Shown: positions 25,997-36,485, numbered from the stretch's first letter. The stretch is 64,000 nucleotides of DNA from Actinomycetes bacterium (GCA_023404495.1 JAEYBE010000051.1:1-64000); one strand, 5' to 3'. Made by a program: numbers and translations. The notes: generated from the sequence alone by a model not told the origin.

Positions 25997-28066
25997 TCAC
26001 TTGGCCACCACCACGAAATAGAGCAGGATCAGCACGCTGCCGAGCACGACCGTGAGCGCATAGCTGCGCGCGAGGCCAGTCTGCAGACGGCGCACCGCGC
26101 GTCCGCCGTCCTTGACCAGAGCACTCGTGCCGACGACGATGCCGTCGACGACGTAGCGCTCGATCACGCGGTTGCAGAAGGTCGCGAGCGCCGCCGCCGG
26201 GCGAACGAACAAGCGATCGTAGAGCGCGTCAAAACGCCACGCGTCGTAGAGGAAGCGGTTGACCGCGCCGAACCTCTCGGTCAGGAGGCCCGGGAGTTCC
26301 GGCCGGCGACGGTAGAGGAAGTACGCGATCGCGATGCCGGTGAGGGCGATTGCGGCTCCGACGGCGAGTCCCGCCCACTGCGTCGCAACCGGCGGGATGT
26401 CGTGGGCGTAGCGCGAGTCCTCGAAGACCGGCTCGAGCCAGCCCTCGATCACGTGGGTGATGCCGGGAATCTGTACGAATCCGGCGAACGCGGCGAGGAA
26501 CGCCAGCGTGCCCATCGCGATCTTCATCTCGCCCTCGCGCTCGGCGATCTGGTGGTCCGGGCCGGGGAAGCCGACCTCGGTGTCCTCGTGCTCGCCGCTG
26601 GCGGGATTGACGTGGTCGCCGTGGGCGAGGTGGCCGCCTTCGAGCTCCTCGGCCTCCTTGCACTTGTCGCCGTGGAAGACCAGATAGACCGCGCGCAGCG
26701 AGTAGATCGCGGTGAGGATCGCGCCGATGTACATGCCCGCGGCGATCACCGTGAAGACTCCGCCGCGATACAGCGTGAAGGAGATGATCTCGTCCTTGCT
26801 CCAGAAGCCGGAGAAGCCCGGGAAGCCGGCGAGCGCCAGGGCGCCGATCAGGAAGCAGGCGTAGGTGAACGGCATCACCTTGCGGAACCCGCCCATCTTG
26901 CGCACGTCCTGGACGTTGCCCATCGCCGCGATCACCGAACCGGCGCTCATGAACAGCAGCGCCTTGAAGAACGCGTGAGTCATCAGGTGGAACATCGCCG
27001 CCGAATAGGCGGCGGCTCCCGCGCCGGCGATCATGTAGCCGATCTGGCTCATCGTCGAGTAGGCGATGATGCGTTTGAGGTCGGTCTGCACGATCGCAGT
27101 CGTTGCCGCGACCAGCAGCGTGACCGTGCCGAGGATCGCGGCGGTCAGCGCCGCGGTGTCGGAGACCTCAAAGAACGGGTGGAAGCGGCAGATCAGGTAG
27201 ACGCCGGCCGTGACCATCGTCGCCGCGTGGATCAGCGCCGAGACCGGGGTCGGGCCCTCCATCGCGTCGGGGAGCCAGGTGTGCAGGGGCACCTGCGCCG
27301 ATTTTGCGAAAGCGCCGACGAGCAACAGCAGCGCGGCCGCCGTGAAAGTCGCCGATGGCGCGACAGTGAAGGGATCGTCGGCGTTTGCGAGCAGCGTCGG
27401 GATCGTGAGCGTGTGAATCTCACTCCAGAGCAGATAGGCCGCGATCACGATGCCGACGTCGCCGATCACGTTCATCACGAACGCCTTGGCACCGGCCTTG
27501 GTCGCGGTGCCGCGGCGATACCAGTAGGAGATCAGCATGTAGGACGCAGCGCCGACGAAGCCCCAGCCAACAACGAGCAGGAGCAGGTTGCCGGCGAGCA
27601 CCAGCAACAGCATCGAGAAGACGAAGAAGTTGAGATAGGCGAAGAACCTGCGGTAGCCCTGGTCGGAGCGCATGTAGGCGACCGAGTAGAGGTGGATCAA
27701 GGCCGAGACGCCGGTGACGATCAGCGCCATCATCACGGCGAGCTGGTCGTAGTAGATGTCGAAGCGGAAGTCGAGACCGAAGGCCTGTGCGTAGGTGTAG
27801 CCCGAAAGCACGTGGCGCTCTTCTGGCTCCATTCCCAACAGCTGCGCGAGGCAGGCGAGCGCCGCCCCGAATGCCAGGAAGATCGCTGCGGTGCCGGCGA
27901 TGCCGGCGGCGCGCTCGGAGAGCCTGCGATTGGCAAGTCCGATCACGATCGCGCCGGCCAGCGGCGTGAGCAGCAGGATCCAGCCCCACAGCGCGGGCTC
28001 GCTCGGCCGAGCGCCCTCGACGAAGTCGGCCGCGTGGGCAACGATCGGAGTCAGCGCCGCGATCAC
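25997..28066 (-). CDS. nuoL: NADH-quinone oxidoreductase subunit L
   Basis: A 689-residue distal membrane subunit. KSAQVPLHTWLPDAMEGPTP is the classic NuoL signature, and the C-terminal ~100 residues contain the amphipathic lateral helix and anchoring segment (VLGSVLILLYFVVVAK). A His/Asp/Glu-rich loop (about residues 460-500, HLAHGDHVNPASGEHEDTE) is the usual variable insert. GTG 28066 overlaps the nuoK stop in GTGA. It pumps protons at the tip of complex I. Confidence 0.96.
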   Translation of the reverse strand: MIAALTPIVAHAADFVEGARPSEPALWGWILLLTPLAGAIVIGLANRRLSERAAGIAGTAAIFLAFGAALACLAQLLGMEPEERHVLSGYTYAQAFGLDFRFDIYYDQLAVMMALIVTGVSALIHLYSVAYMRSDQGYRRFFAYLNFFVFSMLLLVLAGNLLLLVVGWGFVGAASYMLISYWYRRGTATKAGAKAFVMNVIGDVGIVIAAYLLWSEIHTLTIPTLLANADDPFTVAPSATFTAAALLLLVGAFAKSAQVPLHTWLPDAMEGPTPVSALIHAATMVTAGVYLICRFHPFFEVSDTAALTAAILGTVTLLVAATTAIVQTDLKRIIAYSTMSQIGYMIAGAGAAAYSAAMFHLMTHAFFKALLFMSAGSVIAAMGNVQDVRKMGGFRKVMPFTYACFLIGALALAGFPGFSGFWSKDEIISFTLYRGGVFTVIAAGMYIGAILTAIYSLRAVYLVFHGDKCKEAEELEGGHLAHGDHVNPASGEHEDTEVGFPGPDHQIAEREGEMKIAMGTLAFLAAFAGFVQIPGITHVIEGWLEPVFEDSRYAHDIPPVATQWAGLAVGAAIALTGIAIAYFLYRRRPELPGLLTERFGAVNRFLYDAWRFDALYDRLFVRPAAALATFCNRVIERYVVDGIVVGTSALVKDGGRAVRRLQTGLARSYALTVVLGSVLILLYFVVVAK

Positions 28067-28371
28067 GTCTGCGGGTCCTTCAGCTGATCGAGCTCGTCGA
28101 TGTCGATCGGCAGGCGGTTGCGGTAGAGCGCGACGATCAAGCCGAGGCCGACGACGACCTCGCAGGCGGCAACGACCATCACGATCAGCGCGAAGATCTG
28201 GCCGCCCCCGTCATTCCACATGCGAGCGAACGAGATCAACGCGAGGTTCGCGCCGTTGAGCATCAGCTCAAGACAGAGCAACATCACCAGCGGGCTGCGG
28301 CGCGCCAGCAGGCCGCCGGCACCGATCGCGAAGATCACGGCCGAGAGCGCGATGTACCAGTTGATGTTCAC
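28063..28371 (-). CDS. nuoK: NADH-quinone oxidoreductase subunit K
   Basis: At 102 residues with three transmembrane helices it has the standard NuoK length. The buried glutamates in MLLCLELMLNGANLALISF (helix 2) and VVAACEVVVGLGLIVALYR (helix 3) are the conserved proton-path residues. GTG 28371 overlaps the nuoJ stop by four bases. Confidence 0.96.
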   Translation of the reverse strand: MNINWYIALSAVIFAIGAGGLLARRSPLVMLLCLELMLNGANLALISFARMWNDGGGQIFALIVMVVAACEVVVGLGLIVALYRNRLPIDIDELDQLKDPQT

Positions 28372-28934
28372 CGGCGACCGAGCCCTTCGCCGAGCATCGG
28401 CGAGTCGTCGGTCAGGGCCTCGAGTCCGCGCCTGCGGCGCGCGAGCACGACCGCGCAGACGGCGGCGACCGTGAGCAGGAACGACGCGAGCTCGAAAGCC
28501 AAGAGGTACTTCGTCAGCAGCAATTCGCCGATCTGCTCCGGCGTGCCGTACTTGCTGCCGTCGACTTCTTCGCCGTGGGTGTCGAGCAGCGCGATGCTCG
28601 ACGCAGCAAGCGCCGCGGCCAACACAACCAGCAGAGAGCCGGCCGCGATCGCGCTGAGCGCTCGCGGCGCGCCCCCGCCCTCATCGAGCGGTTCGTCGGC
28701 GCCGCCGACGTAGGAGACGACGAACACGTAGAGCACCATCACCGCGCCGGCGTAGACGATCAGCTGCGCGGCCGCGATGAACTGCGCGTAGAGCAGCAGG
28801 AAGAGCACGGCCAGCGAGAAGAGGTGGCAGACGAGCGCGAGTACAGCGAAGAAGGGATTGCGCAGCAGTACGACAGCGACGGCGCCGCCGATCGCCCCGG
28901 CGGCGGCCATGAAGAAGAGAATGCCCTGCAGCAC
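28368..28934 (-). CDS. nuoJ: NADH-quinone oxidoreductase subunit J
   Basis: The 188-residue membrane protein has five hydrophobic segments; AQLIVYAGAVMVLYVFVVSY is the conserved third helix whose pi-bulge is tied to conformational coupling in complex I. A hydrophilic loop (DEPLDEGGGAP) follows. It starts at GTG 28934, two bases after the nuoI stop. Confidence 0.95.
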   Translation of the reverse strand: MLQGILFFMAAAGAIGGAVAVVLLRNPFFAVLALVCHLFSLAVLFLLLYAQFIAAAQLIVYAGAVMVLYVFVVSYVGGADEPLDEGGGAPRALSAIAAGSLLVVLAAALAASSIALLDTHGEEVDGSKYGTPEQIGELLLTKYLLAFELASFLLTVAAVCAVVLARRRRGLEALTDDSPMLGEGLGRR

Positions 28935-28936
28935 CG

Positions 28937-29503
28937 CTACTCGCCCTCTCGCCGCAGCGGCGTGCGCTCGACGGGCTCGGCCAGCAGCATCTCCTTGGTG
29001 AAGATCAGGTCCGAGCGGTTGTAGTCGGCAAGCTCGTAGTCGTGGCCGAGCGTGATCGCGTCAAACGGGCAGGCCATCTCGCAGTAACCGCAGAAGATGC
29101 AGCGCGCGAGGTTGATCTCGTAGACCGCGGCGTAGCGCTCGCCGGCACTCGTCGGATCGTCGGGGTCGTTGTCGGCGGCGACAACGCGGATGCAGTCGGC
29201 AGGACACGCGGCCGCACACAGCGAGCAGCCGACGCACTTCTCGAGGCCACCGACCCCCGGCTCGGTCTCCTCAAACTTGTGCAGCTTGTGCCGGCCCCGA
29301 AAACGCGGGTAGACCGGCGTTTTCTCCTCCGGGTACTGGATCGTGACCGGGCCCTCGATCAGGCGGCTGAGCGTGGTTTTGAGGCCACGCAGCGTCTCGC
29401 CGAAGGCGCGGTAGGCACCGCCGGCACCGCCCGGGTCGGGACCGCGCACGACTTCGACGATGTCCGCGCCGGGGTCGTAGATCTTCGCCTCGGGCACGCT
29501 CAT
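28937..29503 (-). CDS. nuoI: NADH-quinone oxidoreductase subunit I (two 4Fe-4S clusters)
   Basis: The 188-residue subunit carries two ferredoxin-type motifs, [12 protein letters not shown] and [12 protein letters not shown], which hold clusters N6a and N6b and pass electrons to NuoB. A Gly/Pro-rich N-terminal ~35 residues precede the conserved [20 protein letters not shown] 29503 overlaps the nuoH stop in ATGA, which fixes this start. Confidence 0.96.
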   Translation of the reverse strand: MSVPEAKIYDPGADIVEVVRGPDPGGAGGAYRAFGETLRGLKTTLSRLIEGPVTIQYPEEKTPVYPRFRGRHKLHKFEETEPGVGGLEKCVGCSLCAAACPADCIRVVAADNDPDDPTSAGERYAAVYEINLARCIFCGYCEMACPFDAITLGHDYELADYNRSDLIFTKEMLLAEPVERTPLRREGE

Positions 29504-30513
29504 GTCGCCACCACGATCGCCGTGACCATCAGGTTGATCGTCGCCAACGGGAGCAGGATCTTCCAGCCGAAGCTCATCAGCTGGTCGTACCTGAGCCTGG
29601 GGAGCGTCGCGCGCACCCACATGAAGAGCAGCAGGAAGATGAAGATCTTCACGAGCACCCAGATCGGGCCGAGCCAATCGGGTCCGGGTCCGTGCCAGCC
29701 GCCGAGGAACATCGTCACGCCGATCCCCGAGAGCACGATCATGTTCATGTACTCGGCGAGCATGAACGAGGCGAAGCGCATTCCGCCGTACTCGGTCTGG
29801 TAGCCGGCAACAAGCTCGGCATCCGCTTCGACGAGGTCAAACGGCGCGCGGTTGGTCTCGGCGAAAGCCGCGACCAGGAAGATCAGGAACGCGACGAACT
29901 GCGGCACGATGTTCCACATGTCGCCCTGCGCCTCGACGATCGCGGTCATCGAGAGTGAGCCGGTCATCATCACGACGCCGATCAGCGAGAGGCCCGCAGC
30001 CAGCTCGTAGCTGATCAGCTGCGCCGCCGAGCGCATCGCGCCCAGGAACGAGTACTTGCTGCCCGAGGCCCAGCCGCCGAGCATCAAGCCGTAGAAGGCG
30101 ATCGCGCCGAAGGCAAAGGCGTAGAGGATGCCGATCGAGACGTCGATGCCGTAGAGCGTGTAGTTGGCGCCGAAGAGCCCGTCGGTGACGGTGTTGCCGA
30201 ACGGCAGAATCGCGATCGTCGCGACGGCCGTCACCAGCGAGATCACCGGGGCGATCACGAAGATCGCCTTGCTGGCGTTGCGCGGGGCGAAGTCTTCCTT
30301 GGCGGCGAGCTTGACGATGTCGACCATCGGCTGGAGCGCGCCGAACGGACCGACGCGGTTGGGTCCGTAGCGGCCCTGGAAGCGGCCGAGCACCTTGCGC
30401 TCGACAAGCAGCACCATCGGGATCATGTTGAAGACGACGAAGAAGATCAAGAACGAGACGATCAGCTGCGCCCAGAAGCTGACCTCGAATCCGACTGTGG
30501 CCAGCGGTGTCAC
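29500..30513 (-). CDS. nuoH: NADH-quinone oxidoreductase subunit H
   Basis: A 337-residue membrane subunit with about eight helices. [20 protein letters not shown] and the acidic loop [20 protein letters not shown] are the invariant NuoH segments lining the quinone entry chamber between the arms. GTG 30513 overlaps the nuoG stop in GTGA. Confidence 0.97.
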   Translation of the reverse strand: MTPLATVGFEVSFWAQLIVSFLIFFVVFNMIPMVLLVERKVLGRFQGRYGPNRVGPFGALQPMVDIVKLAAKEDFAPRNASKAIFVIAPVISLVTAVATIAILPFGNTVTDGLFGANYTLYGIDVSIGILYAFAFGAIAFYGLMLGGWASGSKYSFLGAMRSAAQLISYELAAGLSLIGVVMMTGSLSMTAIVEAQGDMWNIVPQFVAFLIFLVAAFAETNRAPFDLVEADAELVAGYQTEYGGMRFASFMLAEYMNMIVLSGIGVTMFLGGWHGPGPDWLGPIWVLVKIFIFLLLFMWVRATLPRLRYDQLMSFGWKILLPLATINLMVTAIVVAT

Positions 30514-33122
30514 TTCTTCACCTCGACCATCTCCGGTGCGCCGGCGACAACGCGGCGCACTCCGTCGTCGCGCGAGTCGAGCAGGAAGGCGGCGCCGGCC
30601 GGGATCGCGTCACGCAGGGCGACGATCGCGGTGATCTGACCCGACTCGGTGGCAAGCGTGACCTGGTCGCCGCTCTTGACGCCAAGGCGTTCTCCGTCCT
30701 CGGGGGCGAGCTCGACGCGGGTGTTCGAGACGAGGGGGCTAAGCGTGGCGGCGTTGGCGACGTCGCCCCCGCCCCAGATCGAGCGGAACGTGCCAAGTCG
30801 CAACTTGCCGTTGGGCTGCGACGCGGCGGCCGGAGTCTCAAGATCGAAGGTGCGGCGGCTGGGTGCGGGCAGTGCCGACGCGGCGTCGCGTTCCTGCCAG
30901 CGCACGCCGGTGCCGCCGATCTCATCGGCGCTGATGCCCGCGTAGATCGGCACGCCTGCCGCAACCTGGGCGGTCGCCTGGTGGACGACTTTGACGCCGA
31001 GGTCGAGCCCGACGCGCTTTGCAAGCTCGGCGATCACCCACCAGCCGGCGTTCACCTCGCCGGCGCGCTCGACGGTCTGGCGCAGCCGCTGAAGCCGTCC
31101 GTCGGCGTGCGTCAAAGTGCCCTCCTTCTCCGGTCCGACCTCGAGCGGGAAGATCACGTCCGCGTGAGCTTCGGCCGCGCCGCCCATCCAGGTCGCGAAG
31201 CTGATCACGGTGCCGGCCTTTGCGAGCTGCTCGTCCCAGCTCGCGCCGCCGGGATAGTCGACGACTGGGTCGGCGTCGAGCAGAAGCAGCGCGTTCACGT
31301 CGTCGCCAAGCTGCTCGCGGATCTCGTTGGAGCTGAGACCATCGCCTTCCTCGGTCAGCGCAGGTCCAAGGTTCGGCAGGAATCCGACCTCGCGCAGTCC
31401 GCGGCCATTGGCCTGGATCGGGATCTGAAGATGACCGGCGCCATCGATCTGACCGAGCTTCAGCTGATCGACGATGTTCGCAATCGTCATCGCGGGAGCA
31501 GCGGTGTCGTAGTAGAGGATTTTTTCGCCCCAGAGAATCACCGGGCGCTCGGCGCCCTTGAGCAGATCGGCGGCCGCCGCGATGTCTTCTGCCGAAGCAC
31601 CGGCGCGGGTCGGCAGGTCGCCAAGCTCGGCGCCGGAGATCGCCGCAAGCAGCGCCTGGGCGAATGCGTCGACGGCGCGCGGCGCGTAGCGGCAGACGAC
31701 GCTCGCCTTGTCGTCCAGCGCGCTCGGGCGGGCCGTCGCGACCACAAGCTTTGCGCCGTTGCGGTTGACGGCCTTGCGCACGCGCAAGTCGAGAATCGGC
31801 ATCTCGTCGACTAGTTCGGTGCCCAGCACGAGGATCGCGTCGGCCCACTCGACGTCGGGAATCGACGCGGTGACGGCCGGCTCGGTCAACGTACGAGCGA
31901 CGTCGGCGCTGAGCTTTCCGGTGCGGCGCGAGTCGATGTTGCGTGAGCCCAGGCCCTCGATCATCAGGCGGCGCAGCAGCCAGGCCTCTTCGTTCGTGGT
32001 GCCGCCGCCGGCCAGGGCAGCGCTCTTCGCGCCGGCTTTCTTCAGCGCGGCGGCCGCGACCTCGAGAGCGTGATCCCATCGGGCCGGGAGCAACTTGTCG
32101 CCCTGACGGACCAGCGGCTGCGTGATCCGCGCCTCCGATTCCCAGGCCTGGTAGGCAAAGCGACCGCGGTCGCAGAGCCAGCCGTCGTCGACCGCGCTGT
32201 TGTCGCGCGCCAGCACGCGCATCACCTTGTCGTCGCGCACGCTGTAGCTGACGTTGCACTGACCAGGACACATCGAGCAGACAGAACCGCCCTGTTCGAT
32301 GTCCCAGGGGCGCGCGCGGAAGCGGTAGGCGCGGCTGGTCAGGGCGCCCACCGGGCAGAGCTCAATGATGTTGCCCGAGAACGGTGCGATGTACTCGCTG
32401 CCGTCGAACGTGCCGACGTGCGAGTCGGCGCCGCGGTCGAGCAGGACGAGCTGGTAGTCCTCGCTGACCTCCTGTGAGAACCGCACGCAGCGATAACAGA
32501 GGATGCAGCGCTCGCGGTCGATCGCGATGCTCGGCGAGAGGCCAACCGGCTTGTCGAAGTGGCGCTTGGGCTCAGCGAAGCGGCTCTTGCCGCGGCCCCA
32601 GCCGTAGGAGATGTCCTGCAGCGGACACTCCCCGCCCTTGTCGCAGACCGGGCAATCGAGCGGGTGGTTGGCGAGGATGAACTCGACGACGCTGTTCTGC
32701 GCCTCGATCACGCGCGGCGATTTTGTGACGACGCTCATGCCGTCGCGCACCGGAGTTGAACAAGCCGTCTGGAGCTTCGGGATCCCCTCGATCTCGACCA
32801 GGCACATGCGGCAGGCGCCGACCGGAGCGCCGAGCTTGGGCTCGTAACAAAAGACCGGGATCTCGACCCCGCCGTACTTGGCGGCGTCGACCAGCATGAT
32901 GCCCTCGGGCGCTCGCACCTCGGCCCCATCGATCGTGAAACTGATCGCCGATCGTTCCGGCTCACCGGCCGGCTTCTTCGAGTAGCCAGGCGGCAGGGCG
33001 TCGACGACTGTGAACTCGGACTTGTACTGAAGCCCGGGCTTGTCCGTCGCCACCGCGGCTTCGGGACCGGTGACGTTCTCGGCGTCACGCCGAGCACTCG
33101 ATGGCGGCAGGTTTTCGGTCAT
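30510..33122 (-). CDS. nuoG: NADH-quinone oxidoreductase subunit G
   Basis: The 870-residue subunit begins with a plant-type 2Fe-2S domain (FCYEPKLGAPVGACRMC, then QTACSTPV; cluster N1b), the His/Cys N5 motif HPLDCPVCDKGGECPLQD and the N4 cysteines (RCILCYRC and ELCPVG). CSMCPGQC plus a downstream WLCDRG match the four ligands of the off-path N7 cluster, lost in many lineages but kept here. The remainder is a molybdopterin-oxidoreductase-like domain without a catalytic role. ATG 33122 overlaps nuoF by four bases. Confidence 0.96.
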   Translation of the reverse strand: MTENLPPSSARRDAENVTGPEAAVATDKPGLQYKSEFTVVDALPPGYSKKPAGEPERSAISFTIDGAEVRAPEGIMLVDAAKYGGVEIPVFCYEPKLGAPVGACRMCLVEIEGIPKLQTACSTPVRDGMSVVTKSPRVIEAQNSVVEFILANHPLDCPVCDKGGECPLQDISYGWGRGKSRFAEPKRHFDKPVGLSPSIAIDRERCILCYRCVRFSQEVSEDYQLVLLDRGADSHVGTFDGSEYIAPFSGNIIELCPVGALTSRAYRFRARPWDIEQGGSVCSMCPGQCNVSYSVRDDKVMRVLARDNSAVDDGWLCDRGRFAYQAWESEARITQPLVRQGDKLLPARWDHALEVAAAALKKAGAKSAALAGGGTTNEEAWLLRRLMIEGLGSRNIDSRRTGKLSADVARTLTEPAVTASIPDVEWADAILVLGTELVDEMPILDLRVRKAVNRNGAKLVVATARPSALDDKASVVCRYAPRAVDAFAQALLAAISGAELGDLPTRAGASAEDIAAAADLLKGAERPVILWGEKILYYDTAAPAMTIANIVDQLKLGQIDGAGHLQIPIQANGRGLREVGFLPNLGPALTEEGDGLSSNEIREQLGDDVNALLLLDADPVVDYPGGASWDEQLAKAGTVISFATWMGGAAEAHADVIFPLEVGPEKEGTLTHADGRLQRLRQTVERAGEVNAGWWVIAELAKRVGLDLGVKVVHQATAQVAAGVPIYAGISADEIGGTGVRWQERDAASALPAPSRRTFDLETPAAASQPNGKLRLGTFRSIWGGGDVANAATLSPLVSNTRVELAPEDGERLGVKSGDQVTLATESGQITAIVALRDAIPAGAAFLLDSRDDGVRRVVAGAPEMVEVKK

Positions 33123-34459
33123 GCCTGAGCCGCCATCGCGGTGAGGTTGATTTCATCGGCCAACGTCGCCTCGTCGAGCGGCATGCGCGCGGCGCGCGCC
33201 GCCTCGATGTGCGCCTCGAACTCGGGCCGGAACTTCTTGACCATGCTCGAGACCGGCATGGCCATCGCATCGCCGAGCACGCAGAGGCAGTTGCCCATGA
33301 TCTGATCGCAGACGCTCTCGATGATGTCGAGATCCATCGGTGTTGCCAGCCCGTCGGAGACGCGCTGGAGCATCTTCGTCGTCCAGCTCGTGCCCTCGCG
33401 GCAGGGTGTGCACTTACCGCATGACTCGTGCTTGTAGAAGCGCGCGGTGCGCAGCGCGACGTCGACAATCGAGACGGAATCGTCGATCATGATGATCGCG
33501 CCCGAGCCGAGCATCGAACCGGCGCCGGCGATCGAGTCGAAGTCGTAGGGCAGGTCGAAATCGTCGGGTGTCAGAACCGGGGATGACGATCCGCCGGGGA
33601 ACCAGGCCTTGAACTCGCGGCCGGGCAGCGGCCCGCCGGCCAGGTCGAAGATGATCTCGCGCGACGGGGTGCCCAGCTCGATCTCGTAGTTGCCGGGCTT
33701 TGCGACGCATCCGCTGATCGAGACGAGCTTGGTGCCGGTGCTCTTCTCGGTGCCGATTTCGGCGTACTTGGCGCCGGTCATCTTCGTGATGTGGGCGACG
33801 TTGCTGAGAGTCTCAACGTTGTTGATCAGCGTCGGTCCCTGGAAAAGACCGGCGTTGGCCGGGAAGGGTGGCTTCAAGCGCGGGTTGCCGCGCTTGCCCT
33901 CGAGCGAGTCGAGCAGCGCGGTCTCTTCACCGCAGATGTAGGCGCCGGCGCCGCGGTGGACGACCAGCGAAACCGTGAAACCGCTGCCGAGGATGTTCTC
34001 GCCGAGGTACCCCTTGGCGTAGGCCTCCTTGACGGCCGCCTCAAGCACATCGGCCTGCTCCTCGTACTCGCCGCGGATGTAGATGAAAGCCTTGTTGATA
34101 CCGGCGGCGTAACTGGCGATGATCATGCCCTCGATCAGCTGGTGCGGGTTCTTCTGCATCAGCTCGCGGTCCTTGAAGGTGCCGGGCTCGGACTCATCGG
34201 CGTTGCAGCAGAGGTACTTGTCCATTTCGCCCTTGGGCAGGAAGCCGGCCTTCGTACCCATCGCAAAGCCGGCGCCGCCGCGACCGCGCAGTCCTGAGGC
34301 CTGGAGCTCTTCGAGCACCTGCTCGGGCGCCACGTCGGCCAGCACACGACGAAGTTCGGAGTAGCCGCCGCGCGCCTCGTAGACGTCGATCGTCTTCAGG
34401 CCCGGCTCGTCAATCCGGTCAAACAGCAGTTCGTCGGAGAGCGACCTTGCGGCTTCCAT
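33119..34459 (-). CDS. nuoF: NADH-quinone oxidoreductase subunit F (NADH/FMN site)
   Basis: The 446-residue subunit has the glycine-rich nucleotide-binding stretch GLRGRGGAGFAMGTK, the FMN-site segment YLCCNADESEPGTFKDRELM and the N3 cluster ligands ESCGKCTPCREG plus a later Cys. It accepts hydride from NADH at the tip of the peripheral arm and pairs with NuoE. ATG 34459 shares one base with the nuoE stop (TGATG). Confidence 0.97.
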   Translation of the reverse strand: MEAARSLSDELLFDRIDEPGLKTIDVYEARGGYSELRRVLADVAPEQVLEELQASGLRGRGGAGFAMGTKAGFLPKGEMDKYLCCNADESEPGTFKDRELMQKNPHQLIEGMIIASYAAGINKAFIYIRGEYEEQADVLEAAVKEAYAKGYLGENILGSGFTVSLVVHRGAGAYICGEETALLDSLEGKRGNPRLKPPFPANAGLFQGPTLINNVETLSNVAHITKMTGAKYAEIGTEKSTGTKLVSISGCVAKPGNYEIELGTPSREIIFDLAGGPLPGREFKAWFPGGSSSPVLTPDDFDLPYDFDSIAGAGSMLGSGAIIMIDDSVSIVDVALRTARFYKHESCGKCTPCREGTSWTTKMLQRVSDGLATPMDLDIIESVCDQIMGNCLCVLGDAMAMPVSSMVKKFRPEFEAHIEAARAARMPLDEATLADEINLTAMAAQA

Positions 34460-35115
34460 CAGCGCTCACCTCCCTGGGACACGTCGTACCCTTCAGCGCG
34501 CCCGCCGTTCTGCCAGAGCGTCGCGGCGACCGGACGGCGAGAAAGCTTCTTGCTCGGCAGCACCTCGCGGCCGGCGCGGATGTCCTCGACCAGTCGCCGC
34601 GCGTCGTCAACTGTAAGCGGGCCGACGAATTCGCCGTCGACGCTGGCCATCGGCGCGATGTCGCAGGCACCGAGGCACTCGAAGTTGCGCAGGAAGATGC
34701 CGTCCTCGGAGGTGCCGCCGTTGGCGACGCCGACCTGCCGCTCGAGTTCTTCCATCACCTGGTCTGCGCCGCGCAACATGCAGCTGATGTTCGTGCACAT
34801 GTAGATCGTGTTCTTGCCCGACGGCTCGAGCTCGAACATGTCGTAGAAGCTCGCCACCGACACCAATCGAGCTGGTGTCAACTTCATCACCGCTGCCACC
34901 TGGTCGATCGCCTCAGGCGAGAGCCAGCCGTGCGTCTTCTGCGCGGCCATCAGACAGGGGATGATCGCCGACTTCTTGTCGGGGTACATCTCCATGCGGT
35001 CGACGATCCACTCGCGCAGCTCGTCGGGCACGGCGACGTCGGCGAGCTGCGGAATCGTGTCCTCGAATCTGCGCACCTGCTTGATCGGCCCCGGCTTGAT
35101 CGGCTCTGGAGTCAT
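34459..35115 (-). CDS. nuoE: NADH-quinone oxidoreductase subunit E (2Fe-2S)
   Basis: A 218-residue thioredoxin-like ferredoxin subunit. Cys107, Cys112 (CTNISC) and Cys147, Cys151 (CLGAC) ligate cluster N1a. The C-terminal ~40 residues after the core (KKLSRRPVAATLWQNGGRAE) are a basic extension beyond the usual ~170-residue subunit. ATG 35115 overlaps nuoD in ATGA. Confidence 0.96.
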   Translation of the reverse strand: MTPEPIKPGPIKQVRRFEDTIPQLADVAVPDELREWIVDRMEMYPDKKSAIIPCLMAAQKTHGWLSPEAIDQVAAVMKLTPARLVSVASFYDMFELEPSGKNTIYMCTNISCMLRGADQVMEELERQVGVANGGTSEDGIFLRNFECLGACDIAPMASVDGEFVGPLTVDDARRLVEDIRAGREVLPSKKLSRRPVAATLWQNGGRAEGYDVSQGGER

Positions 35116-36485
35116 CGGTCAATGCCCCCGAGGATTGGGTCGAGCATCGCGAGCGTGGCGATCATGTCGGCGAGGTAGGTGTCGTTGGCCATGTCCGAGA
35201 GCGCCTGCAGGTTGATGAAGCTCGGCTCGCGCATGTGCACGCGCGCGGGCTTGGCCGAACCGTCTGAAACCACAAAACAGCCGAGCTCGCCGCGCGGCGA
35301 CTCGACCGGCAGGTAGACCTCGCCCTCGGGCACGCGGATGCCTTCGGTGACGAGCTTGAAGTGGTGGATCAGCGCCTCCATGCTGGTGGCCAGCTCGTGC
35401 CTTGGCGGGAGTGCGACCTTGCGGTTGTCGGTGATCCATGCGCCTTCGGGAAGACCGTCGAGTACCTGCTCGATGATCTTGCAGCTCTCGAGAATCTCGA
35501 AGAGGCGCACCTTGTAGCGGTCGTAGTTGTCGCCCACCGTGCCGACCGGAATCTTGAAGTCAAAGTTCTCGTACGCGGAGTACGGATCGGCCTTGCGCAG
35601 GTCCCAGGGGTTGCCCGTGGCGCGCAGCAGCGGACCGGTGACGCCCAGCTCGAGCAGCCGTTCTTCAGACACAGCGCCGATGCCCTTCATGCGCTGCAAG
35701 AAGATCTCGTTCTTGTCGAGCAGGTCACCGAACTGGTGGACGCGGTGCGGCATCTGCGTCACCCACTCGCGCACGCGCCCGGCGAAATCGGACGGGATGT
35801 CCTCGACGACGCCGCCGATCTGGAAGTAGCGCGTGTGCATGCGCTGACCCGACGACATCTCGAAGAGGTCGAGGACGTTGTCGCGCTCCCTGAAGCAGTA
35901 CCAGAACATCGAGATCGCGCCGAGGTCGAGCGCGCTGGTGCCGAGCCAGACCATGTGGCTGTGGATGCGGCACATCTCAAGGTGCAGGACGCGCAGCCAC
36001 TGGGCGCGCTCGGGGACCTCCTCGTCGAGCAGTTTCTCGACCGCCATGCAATAGGAGAGCGCGTTGAAGTAGTAGGAGACGTAGTCCATCCGCTCGATCA
36101 GCGGGATGACCTTCCAGTACGACTTGTCTTCGCAGTTCTTCTCGATCCCGGTGTGGACGTAGCCGATCAGCGGCACCGTCGACTTCACAACCTCGCCCTC
36201 AAGTGTCGTGAGCAGGCGCAGCACGCCGTGGGTCGCCGGGTGGTGCGGTCCGATGTTCATGGTGAGCAGCTCGGTCTCGGGACGCAGCTCTGTGTCGGCC
36301 TGACTCGCCGGGGCCCAGCCGTCCGGCGCCTCGCGGCGACGGGCCTCTCTTTGCTGCTCGATCTGCTCGGTCAGCGACTGCAGCGTGATCGATTCTTCGC
36401 GCTCGCGGTAGCCGACTCCGAGCGGGTCCTTGGGCGTGACGTTTGGCGGAGCTGTCGACTCTGTTGTCGGTGGCGGCGTCGTCAC
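35112..36485 (-). CDS. nuoD: NADH-quinone oxidoreductase subunit D
   Basis: The 457-residue product contains the quinone-site hallmarks NIGPHHPATHGVLRLL and the 49-kDa-subunit core through to a terminal DR. It begins with about 70 extra residues, Pro/Thr-rich then charged, before the conserved core. The GTG at 36485 forms a GTGA overlap with the nuoC stop, which is why I prefer it to the GTG three codons upstream. It forms the ubiquinone/menaquinone chamber with NuoB. Confidence 0.95.
   Translation of the reverse strand: MTTPPPTTESTAPPNVTPKDPLGVGYREREESITLQSLTEQIEQQREARRREAPDGWAPASQADTELRPETELLTMNIGPHHPATHGVLRLLTTLEGEVVKSTVPLIGYVHTGIEKNCEDKSYWKVIPLIERMDYVSYYFNALSYCMAVEKLLDEEVPERAQWLRVLHLEMCRIHSHMVWLGTSALDLGAISMFWYCFRERDNVLDLFEMSSGQRMHTRYFQIGGVVEDIPSDFAGRVREWVTQMPHRVHQFGDLLDKNEIFLQRMKGIGAVSEERLLELGVTGPLLRATGNPWDLRKADPYSAYENFDFKIPVGTVGDNYDRYKVRLFEILESCKIIEQVLDGLPEGAWITDNRKVALPPRHELATSMEALIHHFKLVTEGIRVPEGEVYLPVESPRGELGCFVVSDGSAKPARVHMREPSFINLQALSDMANDTYLADMIATLAMLDPILGGIDR

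Noticed and set aside
25970..28087. A 705-codon plus-strand frame antisense to nuoL
   Set aside because: The reverse strand encodes an unmistakable NuoL; the antisense translation is highly charged, without any motif.
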